Source: Pseudomonas hydrolytica | GTDB taxonomy: Bacteria; Pseudomonadota; Gammaproteobacteria; Pseudomonadales; Pseudomonadaceae | Length of the DNA: 64,000 bases | Reading direction: 5' to 3' | Assembly: GCF_021495345.1 (NCBI RefSeq) | Contig: NZ_CP099397.1 | Coordinates: 372,001 to 436,000, forward strand | Part shown: positions 50,243-60,127 of the stretch, piece after piece | Layout: the number at the start of each line of letters is the position of its first letter | Position numbering within the stretch: the stretch's first letter is position 1 | The notes under the pieces: generated by a model | Seen by the model: the letters and a program-made list of their open reading frames with translations, nothing else | Databases searched by the model: none | What the model was told of the DNA's origin: nothing | Position numbers and translations under genes: made by a program

Positions 50243-51409
50243 ATGCCCTTGCCGTCCTTCCGAGAGCAGTTCGCCGCGCTGATCGCAGCGCCCTCGGTGA
50301 GCTGCACCCAGCCCGGCTGGGATCAGAGCAACGCGCCTGTCATCGAGCTGCTCGCCGCCTGGCTCGGCGACCTGGGCTTCGCCTGCGAAACCCAGCAGAT
50401 CGCCCCCGGCAAATTCAATCTGCTCGCCAGCTACGGCTCCGGCCCCGGCGGCCTGGTGCTGGCCGGGCACAGCGATACCGTGCCGTTCGACGCCGCCCTG
50501 TGGCAGAGCGACCCGCTCAAGCTGACCGAAGTGGGCGACCGCTGGGTGGGCCTGGGCAGCTGCGACATGAAGGGCTTCTTCGCCCTGGCCATCGAGGCCG
50601 TGCGGCCCTTGCTCGATCAACCCTTCCAGCAACCTTTGCTGATTCTCGCCACCTGCGACGAAGAAAGCTCCATGGCCGGTGCCCGCGCCCTGGCCGATGC
50701 CGGTCGGCCACTGGGCCGTGCGGCGGTGATCGGTGAGCCGACCGGCCTCAAGCCCATCCGCCTGCACAAGGGTGTGATGATGGAGCGCATCGATATCCTC
50801 GGGCGCAGTGGTCACAGCTCCGACCCGAGTCTTGGGCATAGCGCGCTGGAGGCCATGCAGGACGTGATGGGCGAGCTGCGCGGCCTGCGTGCGCAGTGGC
50901 AGCGCGAATTCAACAACCCGCAATTCGGCGTGCCGCAACCGACGCTGAACCTCGGCTGCATCCACGGCGGCGACAACCCCAACCGCATCTGCGGGCAGTG
51001 CGCGCTGGAGTTCGACCTGCGCCCGTTGCCGGGCATGGATCCGGAACAGCTGCGCGCGGCGATTCGCGGCAAGCTGCAGCCGCTGGCGCTCAAGCATCAG
51101 GTGCGCATCGACTATGGCCCGCTGTTCCCCGAAGTGCCGCCGTTCGAGCAGCGCGCCGATGCCGAACTGGTGCGGCTGGCCGAGCGGCTGACCGGGCATG
51201 CGGCGCAGGCGGTGGCATTCGGCACCGAAGCGCCTTATCTTCAGCGCCTTGGCTGCGAGACCCTGGTGCTCGGCCCGGGTGACATCGACTGCGCGCATCA
51301 GCCCGGGGAACACCTGGAGCTGGCCCGCATCGAACCTACGGTGGCGTTGCTGCGCCAACTGATCCAACACTACTGCCTGACACGGAGCGAAGACGTGCAG
51401 CGACGATGA
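50243..51409 (+). CDS. argE: Acetylornithine deacetylase
   Basis: M20-family zinc hydrolase removing acetate from N2-acetyl-L-ornithine in arginine synthesis, 388 aa. Zinc and catalytic motifs: VLAGHSDTVPF (His, Asp), GLGSCDMKGFFA (Asp), LATCDEESSMAGAR (Glu pair), VIGEPTGLKPI and the C-terminal LGPGDIDCAHQPGEHLEL (His). Start MPLPSFREQFAALI at 50243 has an AGGAG ribosome-binding site; the frame continues upstream into the PiT gene without function. Followed by argA, so two arginine genes are adjacent. Pseudomonas usually recycle acetyl groups with ArgJ; an ArgE paralog next to argA is standard for the genus. Confidence 0.93.
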   Translation: MPLPSFREQFAALIAAPSVSCTQPGWDQSNAPVIELLAAWLGDLGFACETQQIAPGKFNLLASYGSGPGGLVLAGHSDTVPFDAALWQSDPLKLTEVGDRWVGLGSCDMKGFFALAIEAVRPLLDQPFQQPLLILATCDEESSMAGARALADAGRPLGRAAVIGEPTGLKPIRLHKGVMMERIDILGRSGHSSDPSLGHSALEAMQDVMGELRGLRAQWQREFNNPQFGVPQPTLNLGCIHGGDNPNRICGQCALEFDLRPLPGMDPEQLRAAIRGKLQPLALKHQVRIDYGPLFPEVPPFEQRADAELVRLAERLTGHAAQAVAFGTEAPYLQRLGCETLVLGPGDIDCAHQPGEHLELARIEPTVALLRQLIQHYCLTRSEDVQRR

Positions 51410-51472
51410 GACCGACCTTCTGACCGAACATGACGGCCCTGCCGGCCTACGTCTCTAGTTAATGGATTGCTC

Positions 51473-52771
51473 ATGCACGACTACGTCACCTGGTTACGCC
51501 ACGCTTCGCCCTATATCAATGCCCACCGCGACCGCACCTTCGTGGTCATGCTGCCTGGTGAGGGCATCGCCCATCCGAACTTCGCCAATATCGTCCACGA
51601 CCTGGTGCTGCTGCACAGCCTCGGCGTGCGCCTGGTACTGGTGCATGGCTCGCGCCCGCAGATCGAGGCGCGCCTGGCCGCGCGTGGCCTGACGCCGCAT
51701 TTTCACCGCGACCTGCGCATCACCGACGCGCCGACCCTGGAGTGCGTGATCGATGCCGTCGGTCAGCTGCGCATCGCCATCGAGGCGCGCCTGTCGATGG
51801 ACATGGCCGCCTCGCCGATGCAGGGCTCGCGTCTGCGCCTGACCAGCGGCAACTTCGTCACCGCCAGGCCAATCGGCGTGCTCGACGGCGTCGACTACCA
51901 TCACACCGGCGAGGTGCGGCGCATCGACCGCAAGGGCATCAATCGCCAGCTCGACGAGCGCAGCATCGTGCTGCTGTCGCCATTGGGCTATTCGCCTACC
52001 GGAGAAATCTTCAACCTGGCCTGCGAGGACGTCGCCACCCGCGCCGCCATCGACCTGGGCGCCGACAAGCTGCTGCTGTTCGGTGCCGAGGACGGTCTGC
52101 TCGACGAGCACGGCCAACTGGTGCGCGAGTTGCGCCCGCAGCAGGTGCCGGCGCACCTGGCGCGTCTGGGCAGCAACTACCAGGGCGAACTGCTCGACTC
52201 CGCTGCTCAGGCCTGCCGGGGCGGCGTGGGGCGCAGTCATATCGTCAGCTACGCCACCGATGGTGCGCTGCTGAGCGAGCTGTTCACCCGCACCGGCAAC
52301 GGCACCCTGGTGGCCCAGGAGCAGTTCGAGTCGCTGCGCGAGGCAACCATCGAGGATGTCGGTGGCCTGATCGAGCTGATCAGCCCGCTGGAAGAACAGG
52401 GCATTCTGGTGCGTCGTTCGCGCGAGGTGCTGGAGCGCGAGATCGAGCAGTTCAGCATCGTCGAGCGCGAAGGGCTGATCATCGCCTGCGCGGCGCTCTA
52501 TCCCATCGCCGACTCGGACTGCGGCGAACTCGCCTGTCTGGCGGTCAACCCCGACTACCGCCACGGCGGTCGCGGCGACGAACTGCTGGCGCGGATCGAG
52601 GCGCGGGCGCGGGCGCAAGGGCTCAAGACCCTGTTCGTGCTCACCACCCGTACCGCCCACTGGTTCCGCGAACGCGGCTTCGAGCCGAGCAGCGTCGAGC
52701 GCATGCCGGCGGCGCGCGCCTCGCTGTACAACTACCAGCGCAACTCCAAGGTGTTCGAAAAGGCTCTGTAG
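51473..52771 (+). CDS. argA: N-acetylglutamate synthase
   Basis: First enzyme of arginine synthesis, 432 aa, the length of the P. aeruginosa enzyme. The N-terminal amino-acid kinase-like domain (residues 1-290; LVLVHGSRPQIEARLAARGL, LLLFGAEDGLLDEHGQLV) binds arginine for feedback control, and the C-terminal GNAT domain (about 290-432; ELACLAVNPDYRHGGRGDEL, FVLTTRTAHWFRERGFEP) carries acetyl-CoA. ATG at 51473 (MHDYVTWLRHASPYINAH) is chosen over a TTG two codons before. The TAG stop is the first three bases of a GTAGGGTGCGC repeat. Confidence 0.97.
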   Translation: MHDYVTWLRHASPYINAHRDRTFVVMLPGEGIAHPNFANIVHDLVLLHSLGVRLVLVHGSRPQIEARLAARGLTPHFHRDLRITDAPTLECVIDAVGQLRIAIEARLSMDMAASPMQGSRLRLTSGNFVTARPIGVLDGVDYHHTGEVRRIDRKGINRQLDERSIVLLSPLGYSPTGEIFNLACEDVATRAAIDLGADKLLLFGAEDGLLDEHGQLVRELRPQQVPAHLARLGSNYQGELLDSAAQACRGGVGRSHIVSYATDGALLSELFTRTGNGTLVAQEQFESLREATIEDVGGLIELISPLEEQGILVRRSREVLEREIEQFSIVEREGLIIACAALYPIADSDCGELACLAVNPDYRHGGRGDELLARIEARARAQGLKTLFVLTTRTAHWFRERGFEPSSVERMPAARASLYNYQRNSKVFEKAL

Positions 52772-52790
52772 GGTGCGCTGCGCGCGCCGC
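52768..52790. repeat. GTAGGGTGCGCTGCGCGCGCC repeat at the end of argA
   Basis: Member of the short palindromic family. Its TAG is the stop codon of argA (52769-52771). Confidence 0.7.
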
Positions 52791-52800
52791 ATCAGGACGG

Positions 52801-52825
52801 AAAAGCCCCGGCTTGCATCGGGGCT
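52801..52825 (-). terminator. Intrinsic terminator for the RMF-like gene
   Basis: AGCCCC (52804-52809) and GGGGCT (52820-52825) pair; on the minus strand the stem is followed by a T-run (AAAA at 52801-52804 on plus). Confidence 0.8.
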
Positions 52826-52901
52826 ACGGGCTTGTCAGGGGTAAGGGGGGAGCGCGCTGCGTCGATCCGCCGGTGGATGGGCGTGAAAGGCGGCATCCAC
52901 C

Positions 52902-53129
52902 TCAGGCGCTGTGCTGCTGCAGGCGCATCTGCTCGAAGCCGTCGTCCCAGCCGGCCTCCCAGGCGGCGGCGGGGATTTCCTCGGGGTAGGGTTGGCGGTC
53001 TCTGGCCTGGCCCGTGAGGCCGGCCATATAGCCTTGCTGGTAGGCCTTGGTCAGGCTCTCCAGGCTCCATTGCGGCGTGGCGTCTTCGGCCATGGGCGCT
53101 GCTCGTCTTCCGTTCTTTACATTCGCCAT
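52902..53129 (-). CDS. Ribosome modulation factor-like small protein
   Basis: Protein of 75 aa. The C-terminal part LTKAYQQGYMAGLTGQARDR, then QPYPEEIPAAAWEAGWDDGF, matches the RMF pattern (A..QGY.AG..G......PY....... W..GW..G), here without the basic N-terminus of E. coli RMF. RMF dimerises and inactivates ribosomes in stationary phase; this variant may bind ribosomes too, but that is inference. Start MANVKNGRRAAPMAED at 53129 gives a basic leader; a start at 53093 (MAEDATPQ) would yield 63 aa. It follows gshA on the same strand and ends at a terminator. Confidence 0.78.
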   Translation of the reverse strand: MANVKNGRRAAPMAEDATPQWSLESLTKAYQQGYMAGLTGQARDRQPYPEEIPAAAWEAGWDDGFEQMRLQQHSA

Positions 53130-53296
53130 GCTAGCCGCTCGGTCGGTGGCGAGTATGGCCGCCCATCCCGGCTTTTGCTCCGCTGGTTGGCTTTGTGACG
53201 CAGTCGGCGCTTTTCGGCGCCTTGGCTTACGAGTACGTAGCGCCGTGCGCCGGGCTGAAACGGAACGCCGCCCGGCGCGTCCGGCAGACGGGAGAT

Positions 53297-54877
53297 CTAC
53301 ACGGCCAACGCCAGGATGCTGGCCTGATAGGCCGCGACGAAGGCGTCGAAGTCGCCCTTGGGCTGCGCTTCCAGCTCCGCCTGCTCGGCCAGCGAGTCGT
53401 GAGCGGCCTGCTCGAAGGCTTGCTGCTGCTCGGCGCTGAGCGGCTCGGCGCGGAAGTATTCGGCATGGCGCAGGCTCTGCTGCAGGGCGAACTCGGTAAA
53501 GCTCTGGCCCTGACGCAGAATCGCCAGCACCTGGGCCGACGGCGTCATCTCGACATCCGCCACCTTGGCCTGCTGCTGCGCCAGCGCCTCGATATGGGCG
53601 TTGCCGCCCTGGCTGCGGTCGAGCAGTTCGCACAGCGGGTGGATGCGCTCGAGCAGTTCGCTGGCCCAGGTCTTGAGCTCGATGGAGCGGCCGTCACGCT
53701 GCAGGTGCAGGCCAGGGCGTCGGCCCTCCTTGACCACCTTGAGGAAGTTGCTGGTGCAGGCGCCGCATTCACCGCTTTCCAGCAGCGGGCTGTCTTCCAG
53801 TGCGCAGAACAGCAGGAAGGCGTCGATGAAGCGCGCCTGGGGCAGATCGATGCCCAGCGGCAGGAAGGGGTTGATGTCCAGGCAGCGCACTTCCACGTAC
53901 TGCACGCCACGGCTGGTCAGCGCCTGGATCGGGCGTTCGCCGCTGTAGGTGACGCGTTTCGGGCGGATGCTCGAGTAGTACTCGTTCTCGATCTGCAGGA
54001 TGTTGGTATTGAGCTGCAGCCACTCGTCGCCGCGCTTGGTGCCGGCTTCGACATAGGCCGGGTAGGGCGTGCCGACCGCCAGGCGCAGGCTGTCGGTGTA
54101 GCTGGCCAGGTCGTTGTAGCAGGGGGTCAGGCCGGACTGCGCGCTGCTCTGGTAGCCCAGGTCGCTCATGCGCAGGCTGGTGGCATAGGGCAGGTACAGG
54201 GTACTGGCGTCCAGCTCCTGCAACTGGTGCGGACGGCCGCGCATGAAGCCCTTGTCCAGGGCCGGCGAGGCGCCGAACAGGTACATCAGCAGCCAGCTGT
54301 AGCGACGGAAGTTGCGGATCAGCGCGATATAGCGCGCCGACTGGTAGTCACGCGTGCTCTGTGCGTTGCCCTCGCTGCGCTGCTGCAACTGCCACAGGGC
54401 CTCGGGCAGGGAAAAGTTGTAATGGATGCCGGCGATGCACTGCATGGTCTTGCCGTAACGCAGCGCCAGGCCCTTGCGGTACACATACTTCAGGCGGCCG
54501 ATATTGGAGCTGCCGTAGCGGGCGATGGGAATCGTCTCCTCGTCCGGCAGGGCGCAGGGCATCGACGGGCTCCACAGCAATTCGCCGCCCAGCTTGTCAT
54601 AGGCGAAGCGATGGATGCTCTCGAGCTCGGCCAGAGTGGCGGCTGGATCGGTGGCGGTGCCGGTGATGAACTCCAGCAGCGACTCGGAATAGTCGGTGGT
54701 GATCTGCGCATGGGTCAGCGCGGAGCCCAGGGCTTGCGGGTGCGGGGTCAGGGCCAGCTGGCCATCGTGGTCGACGCGCAGGCATTCGCGCTCGATACCG
54801 TGCAGACACTCGCCCAGCAGGGACAGGTTGGCCAGCTCGCCGAGCTGAGCCAGGCGGCGGGAGAGAAGATCGCTCAA
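53297..54877 (-). CDS. gshA: Glutamate-cysteine ligase
   Basis: First enzyme of glutathione synthesis, 526 aa, joining L-glutamate and L-cysteine with ATP. TTG start ([18 protein letters not shown]) with AGGAA placed seven bases before it; upstream residues in the longer frame are not family-like. Motifs: [95 protein letters not shown]. The 5' leader folds into a long hairpin (54911-54954). Monocistronic or read with the RMF-like gene downstream. Confidence 0.97.
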   Translation of the reverse strand: MSDLLSRRLAQLGELANLSLLGECLHGIERECLRVDHDGQLALTPHPQALGSALTHAQITTDYSESLLEFITGTATDPAATLAELESIHRFAYDKLGGELLWSPSMPCALPDEETIPIARYGSSNIGRLKYVYRKGLALRYGKTMQCIAGIHYNFSLPEALWQLQQRSEGNAQSTRDYQSARYIALIRNFRRYSWLLMYLFGASPALDKGFMRGRPHQLQELDASTLYLPYATSLRMSDLGYQSSAQSGLTPCYNDLASYTDSLRLAVGTPYPAYVEAGTKRGDEWLQLNTNILQIENEYYSSIRPKRVTYSGERPIQALTSRGVQYVEVRCLDINPFLPLGIDLPQARFIDAFLLFCALEDSPLLESGECGACTSNFLKVVKEGRRPGLHLQRDGRSIELKTWASELLERIHPLCELLDRSQGGNAHIEALAQQQAKVADVEMTPSAQVLAILRQGQSFTEFALQQSLRHAEYFRAEPLSAEQQQAFEQAAHDSLAEQAELEAQPKGDFDAFVAAYQASILALAV

Positions 54878-54910
54878 GATGCAATTCCTAACTGGGCAGT
54901 CGCCACAATA

Positions 54911-54954
54911 TGGGGATCGCCCCCGCACTCTGCAAGGGGGCGACGATGTCCCCA
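54911..54954. promoter_or_regulatory. Long hairpin between the thioesterase gene and gshA
   Basis: Outer TGGGGA (54911-54916) / TCCCCA (54949-54954) and inner TCGCCCCC (54917-54924) / GGGGGCGA (54936-54943) form a strong stem with a small bulge. It lies 27 nt after the thioesterase stop and 34 nt before the gshA TTG. It may end the tex-thioesterase transcript or structure the gshA leader. No T-run follows on the minus strand. Confidence 0.6.
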
Positions 54955-54980
54955 CATTAGACGACGTCGCTCCCGGTCGA

Positions 54981-55363
54981 TTACACGCAGGCGAAGGTGC
55001 CTTGTGCCTTGGCGACCAGCTTGTCGCCCTGCAGCACTTCCGCTTCCACCACCTGGGTGCGGCGCCCGGCGTGCAGCACCTTGGCGTGGCACAGCACGCT
55101 GCCCTCGGAAACGGGGCGGATGTAGTTGATCTTGCACTCCAGGGTCACGCTGCTCGGGCCGCCATCGCCCAGGCTGTGGCTGGCCTGGCCCATGGCGGTG
55201 TCGATCAGCGAGAACAGCGCGCCGCCATGCAGCTTGCCGTGCAGGTTGCGCAGCTCGTCGGTCAGCGCCAGGCGCACGCGCGCCTCGCCGCCGCCGACCT
55301 GGAGAATCTCCAGCCCGAGCAGGCGGGAGAAGGCGCTGCTCGCGCCCACCTCCTGTGCGCTGC

Positions 55364-55367
<4 letters not shown>
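54981..55367 (-). CDS. PaaI-type hotdog-fold thioesterase
   Basis: Acyl-CoA thioesterase of the hotdog superfamily, 128 aa. Pattern [20 protein letters not shown], followed by GQASHSLG and [20 protein letters not shown], is characteristic: the [14 protein letters not shown] loop contains the catalytic Asp. It hydrolyses a CoA thioester, possibly phenylacetyl- or another aryl-CoA; substrate unknown. ATG at 55367 overlaps the tex stop by four bases (ATGA), so it is co-transcribed with tex. Confidence 0.92.
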
Positions 55368-57688
<2,321 letters not shown>

Positions 57689-57894
57689 AGATAAAGCTAC
57701 CCACACTGGAACGACTAGGGTGGCCGCAGGGATGCAGGCCAGATACGAAAGCGGCGCATTATAAACACCGCGTTCAGGGGTGCTGGGAACCGTTCGGGGA
57801 AAAATCTGCTAACAATGGCTAAAGCGCCCACTCAAGCGCCTGAGCGATAATGCCGCCACTTGCCGTCCTTAGTACGGCTGTCCAAGGAGACGCC

Positions 57895-58632
57895 ATGACC
57901 CAGTCCGCTGCTACTGTCGCCGAAGGCGAGAAAATTCTCATCGTCGATGACGACGCCCGTCTGCGCCGCCTGCTCGAGCGCTTCTTCGACGAGCAGGGCT
58001 ACCGGGTACGCGCAGTGGAGAACGTCGAGCAGATGGACCGTCTGCTGGCTCGCGAACTGTTCAATCTGGTGGTGCTGGACCTGATGCTGCCCGGCGAGGA
58101 TGGCCTGTCCGCCTGCCGCCGCCTGCGCGAGTCGAACAACCAGATCCCGATCATCATGCTCACCGCCAAGGGCGACGAATCCAGCCGTATCCAGGGCCTG
58201 GAACTGGGCGCGGACGATTACCTGGCCAAGCCCTTCAACCCGCGCGAGCTGCTGGCGCGGATCAAGGCCGTGCTGCGTCGTCAGGTGCCGGTGGTGCCGG
58301 GCGCACCCGGTACCGAGGACGAGAGCGTGAGCTTCGGTGAATACGAGCTGTCGCTGGCCACCCGAGAGCTGAAGAAGGGCGATCAGGTGCACATGCTCAC
58401 CACCGGCGAATTCGCCGTGCTCAAGGCGCTGGTGCAGCATGCGCGCGAGCCGCTGACCCGCGACAAGCTGATGAACCTGGCCCGCGGCCGCGAGTGGGAC
58501 GCCCTGGAGCGCTCCATCGACGTGCAGATCAGCCGCCTGCGTCGCCTGATCGAGCCGGACCCGTCCAAGCCGCGCTATATCCAGACCGTCTGGGGTGTGG
58601 GTTACGTGTTCGTTCCTGACGGCAACAAGTGA
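57895..58632 (+). CDS. ompR: Two-component response regulator OmpR/AmgR
   Basis: Response regulator of 245 aa. Receiver domain: acidic pocket ILIVDDDARL, phospho-acceptor Asp in LVVLDLMLPGEDGLSA near residue 62, conserved Thr and Lys in MLTAKGD and LAKPFNPRELLAR. C-terminal winged helix: SLATRELKKGDQVHMLTTGE, SIDVQISRLRRLIEPDPSKP and YIQTVWGVGYVFVPD. Start MTQSAATVAEGEKILIVD at 57895 with AAGGAG. In P. aeruginosa its homolog AmgR controls membrane stress and aminoglycoside tolerance. The partner kinase is 76 nt downstream, separated by a palindromic repeat. Confidence 0.96.
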   Translation: MTQSAATVAEGEKILIVDDDARLRRLLERFFDEQGYRVRAVENVEQMDRLLARELFNLVVLDLMLPGEDGLSACRRLRESNNQIPIIMLTAKGDESSRIQGLELGADDYLAKPFNPRELLARIKAVLRRQVPVVPGAPGTEDESVSFGEYELSLATRELKKGDQVHMLTTGEFAVLKALVQHAREPLTRDKLMNLARGREWDALERSIDVQISRLRRLIEPDPSKPRYIQTVWGVGYVFVPDGNK

Positions 58633-58634
58633 CG

Positions 58635-58697
58635 CGTAGGAGCGAGCCCGGCTCGCGAATTGAAGTAACGTTTCCGCGAGCCGCGCTCGCTCCTACG
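58635..58697. repeat. CGTAGGAGCGAG...CTCGCTCCTACG inverted repeat
   Basis: Large palindromic unit between ompR and envZ. The ends CGTAGGAGCGAGC and GCTCGCTCCTACG pair, as do the inner GGCTCGCG and CGCGAGCC. A common type of intergenic Pseudomonas repeat (REP-like). It may reduce transcription into the kinase gene. Confidence 0.8.
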
Positions 58698-58708
58698 GTT
58701 CTGTGCTG

Positions 58709-60025
58709 ATGAAAGCCCCCTACTGGTTCCCGCAAAGCTTCTTCGCCCGCACCCTGTGGCTGGTGCTCATCGTCGTGCTGTTCTCCAAGGCGCTGACCCT
58801 GGTGTACCTGATGATGAACGAGGACGTGCTGGTCGACCGCCAGTACAGCCATGGCGCGGCCCTGACCCTGCGGGCCTACTGGGCGGCCAACCCCGAGGAT
58901 CGCGATCACATCGCCCAGGCCGCCGGGCTCAAGCGCATCCCGCGTGACAAGGTGCCGGCCAGCGAGCAGCACTGGCCCTACAGCGAAATCTTCCAGCGGC
59001 AGATGCAGACCGAACTCGGCCCGGACACGGAAACGCGGGTGCGCGCGACCTCGCCGCCGGCGCTGTGGGTGCATGCACCGAGCCTCGGCGATGGCTGGGT
59101 GCGCGTGCCCATGTACCCGCACCCGCTGCGCGGTCAGCGGATCTGGAGCGTGCTCGGCTGGTTCCTCGGCATCGGCCTGCTGTCCACCGCAGCGGCCTGG
59201 ATCTTCGTGCGCCAGCTCAACGCACCGCTCAAGCGTCTGGTCTTCGCCGCGCGCCAGCTCGGCCAGGGGCGCAGCGTACGGCTGCCGGTGGGCGATACGC
59301 CGAGCGAGATGACCGAGGTGTACCGCGCCTTCAACCAGATGGCCGAGGATGTCGAGCAGGCCGGCCGCGAGCGCGAGCTGATGCTGGCCGGCGTGTCCCA
59401 CGACCTGCGCACGCCGCTGACCCGCCTGCGTCTGGCCCTGGAATTCATGCAGAGCGACTCCGAACTGACCGAGGACATGGTGCGCGACATCGAGGACATG
59501 GACGCCATTCTCGATCAGTTCCTCGCCTTCATCCGCGACGGGCGTGACGAGCCGGTGGAGGAGCTGGACTTCGCCGAGCTGGTACGCGAAACCCTGGCGC
59601 CCTACAACCAGAACGGCGAGCGCGTGCGCTTGTGCCTCGAGCCGATCCCGCCTTTCCCGCTGCGCCGGGTGTCGACCAAGCGCCTGCTCACCAATCTGGT
59701 GGAGAACGCGCTCAACCACGGTGGTGGAGATGCCGTGGAGGTGGTGGCCAGCCTGGCTGGCGATCACAGTGCGCCCTATGTGGTGCTGAGCGTGCTGGAT
59801 CGCGGCAACGGCATCGATCCGGCGGAGCTGGACAGCATCTTCAACCCCTTCATCCGCGGTGATCGGGCCCGCGGCGGGCGTGGTACCGGCCTGGGGCTGG
59901 CCATCGTCAAGCGCATCGCCGCGCTGCATGGCGGCAGCGTCGAGCTGCGCAACCGCAGTGGCGGGGGGCTGGAGGCACGTGTGCGTCTGCCGCTGGGGCT
60001 GCTGCTGCCGCGCGATGCGGTCTAG
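58709..60025 (+). CDS. envZ: Two-component sensor kinase EnvZ/AmgS
   Basis: Inner-membrane histidine kinase of 438 aa. Helices at about residues 13-33 (LWLVLIVVLFSKALTLVYLM) and 150-172 flank a periplasmic domain. HAMP (FVRQLNAPLKRLVFAARQLG), H-box with phospho-His in LAGVSHDLRTPLTRLRLALE near residue 232, N-box LLTNLVENALNHGG, G boxes VLDRGNGID and GRGTGLGLAIVKRIAALHGG. Start ATG at 58709; a GTG two codons earlier is possible. Pairs with OmpR upstream. Differs from enteric EnvZ in having the palindromic repeat between the genes. Confidence 0.95.
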   Translation: MKAPYWFPQSFFARTLWLVLIVVLFSKALTLVYLMMNEDVLVDRQYSHGAALTLRAYWAANPEDRDHIAQAAGLKRIPRDKVPASEQHWPYSEIFQRQMQTELGPDTETRVRATSPPALWVHAPSLGDGWVRVPMYPHPLRGQRIWSVLGWFLGIGLLSTAAAWIFVRQLNAPLKRLVFAARQLGQGRSVRLPVGDTPSEMTEVYRAFNQMAEDVEQAGRERELMLAGVSHDLRTPLTRLRLALEFMQSDSELTEDMVRDIEDMDAILDQFLAFIRDGRDEPVEELDFAELVRETLAPYNQNGERVRLCLEPIPPFPLRRVSTKRLLTNLVENALNHGGGDAVEVVASLAGDHSAPYVVLSVLDRGNGIDPAELDSIFNPFIRGDRARGGRGTGLGLAIVKRIAALHGGSVELRNRSGGGLEARVRLPLGLLLPRDAV

Positions 60026-60127
60026 CTGACGACCGGCCGTCCTCGCGGCGGCCCGAGTGCTGGCCATCTGCTGCCAAGGGCCCTGGCGCTGGGCTATGCT
60101 GTGCCGGCGCACTCACTCGAGGCCCGC

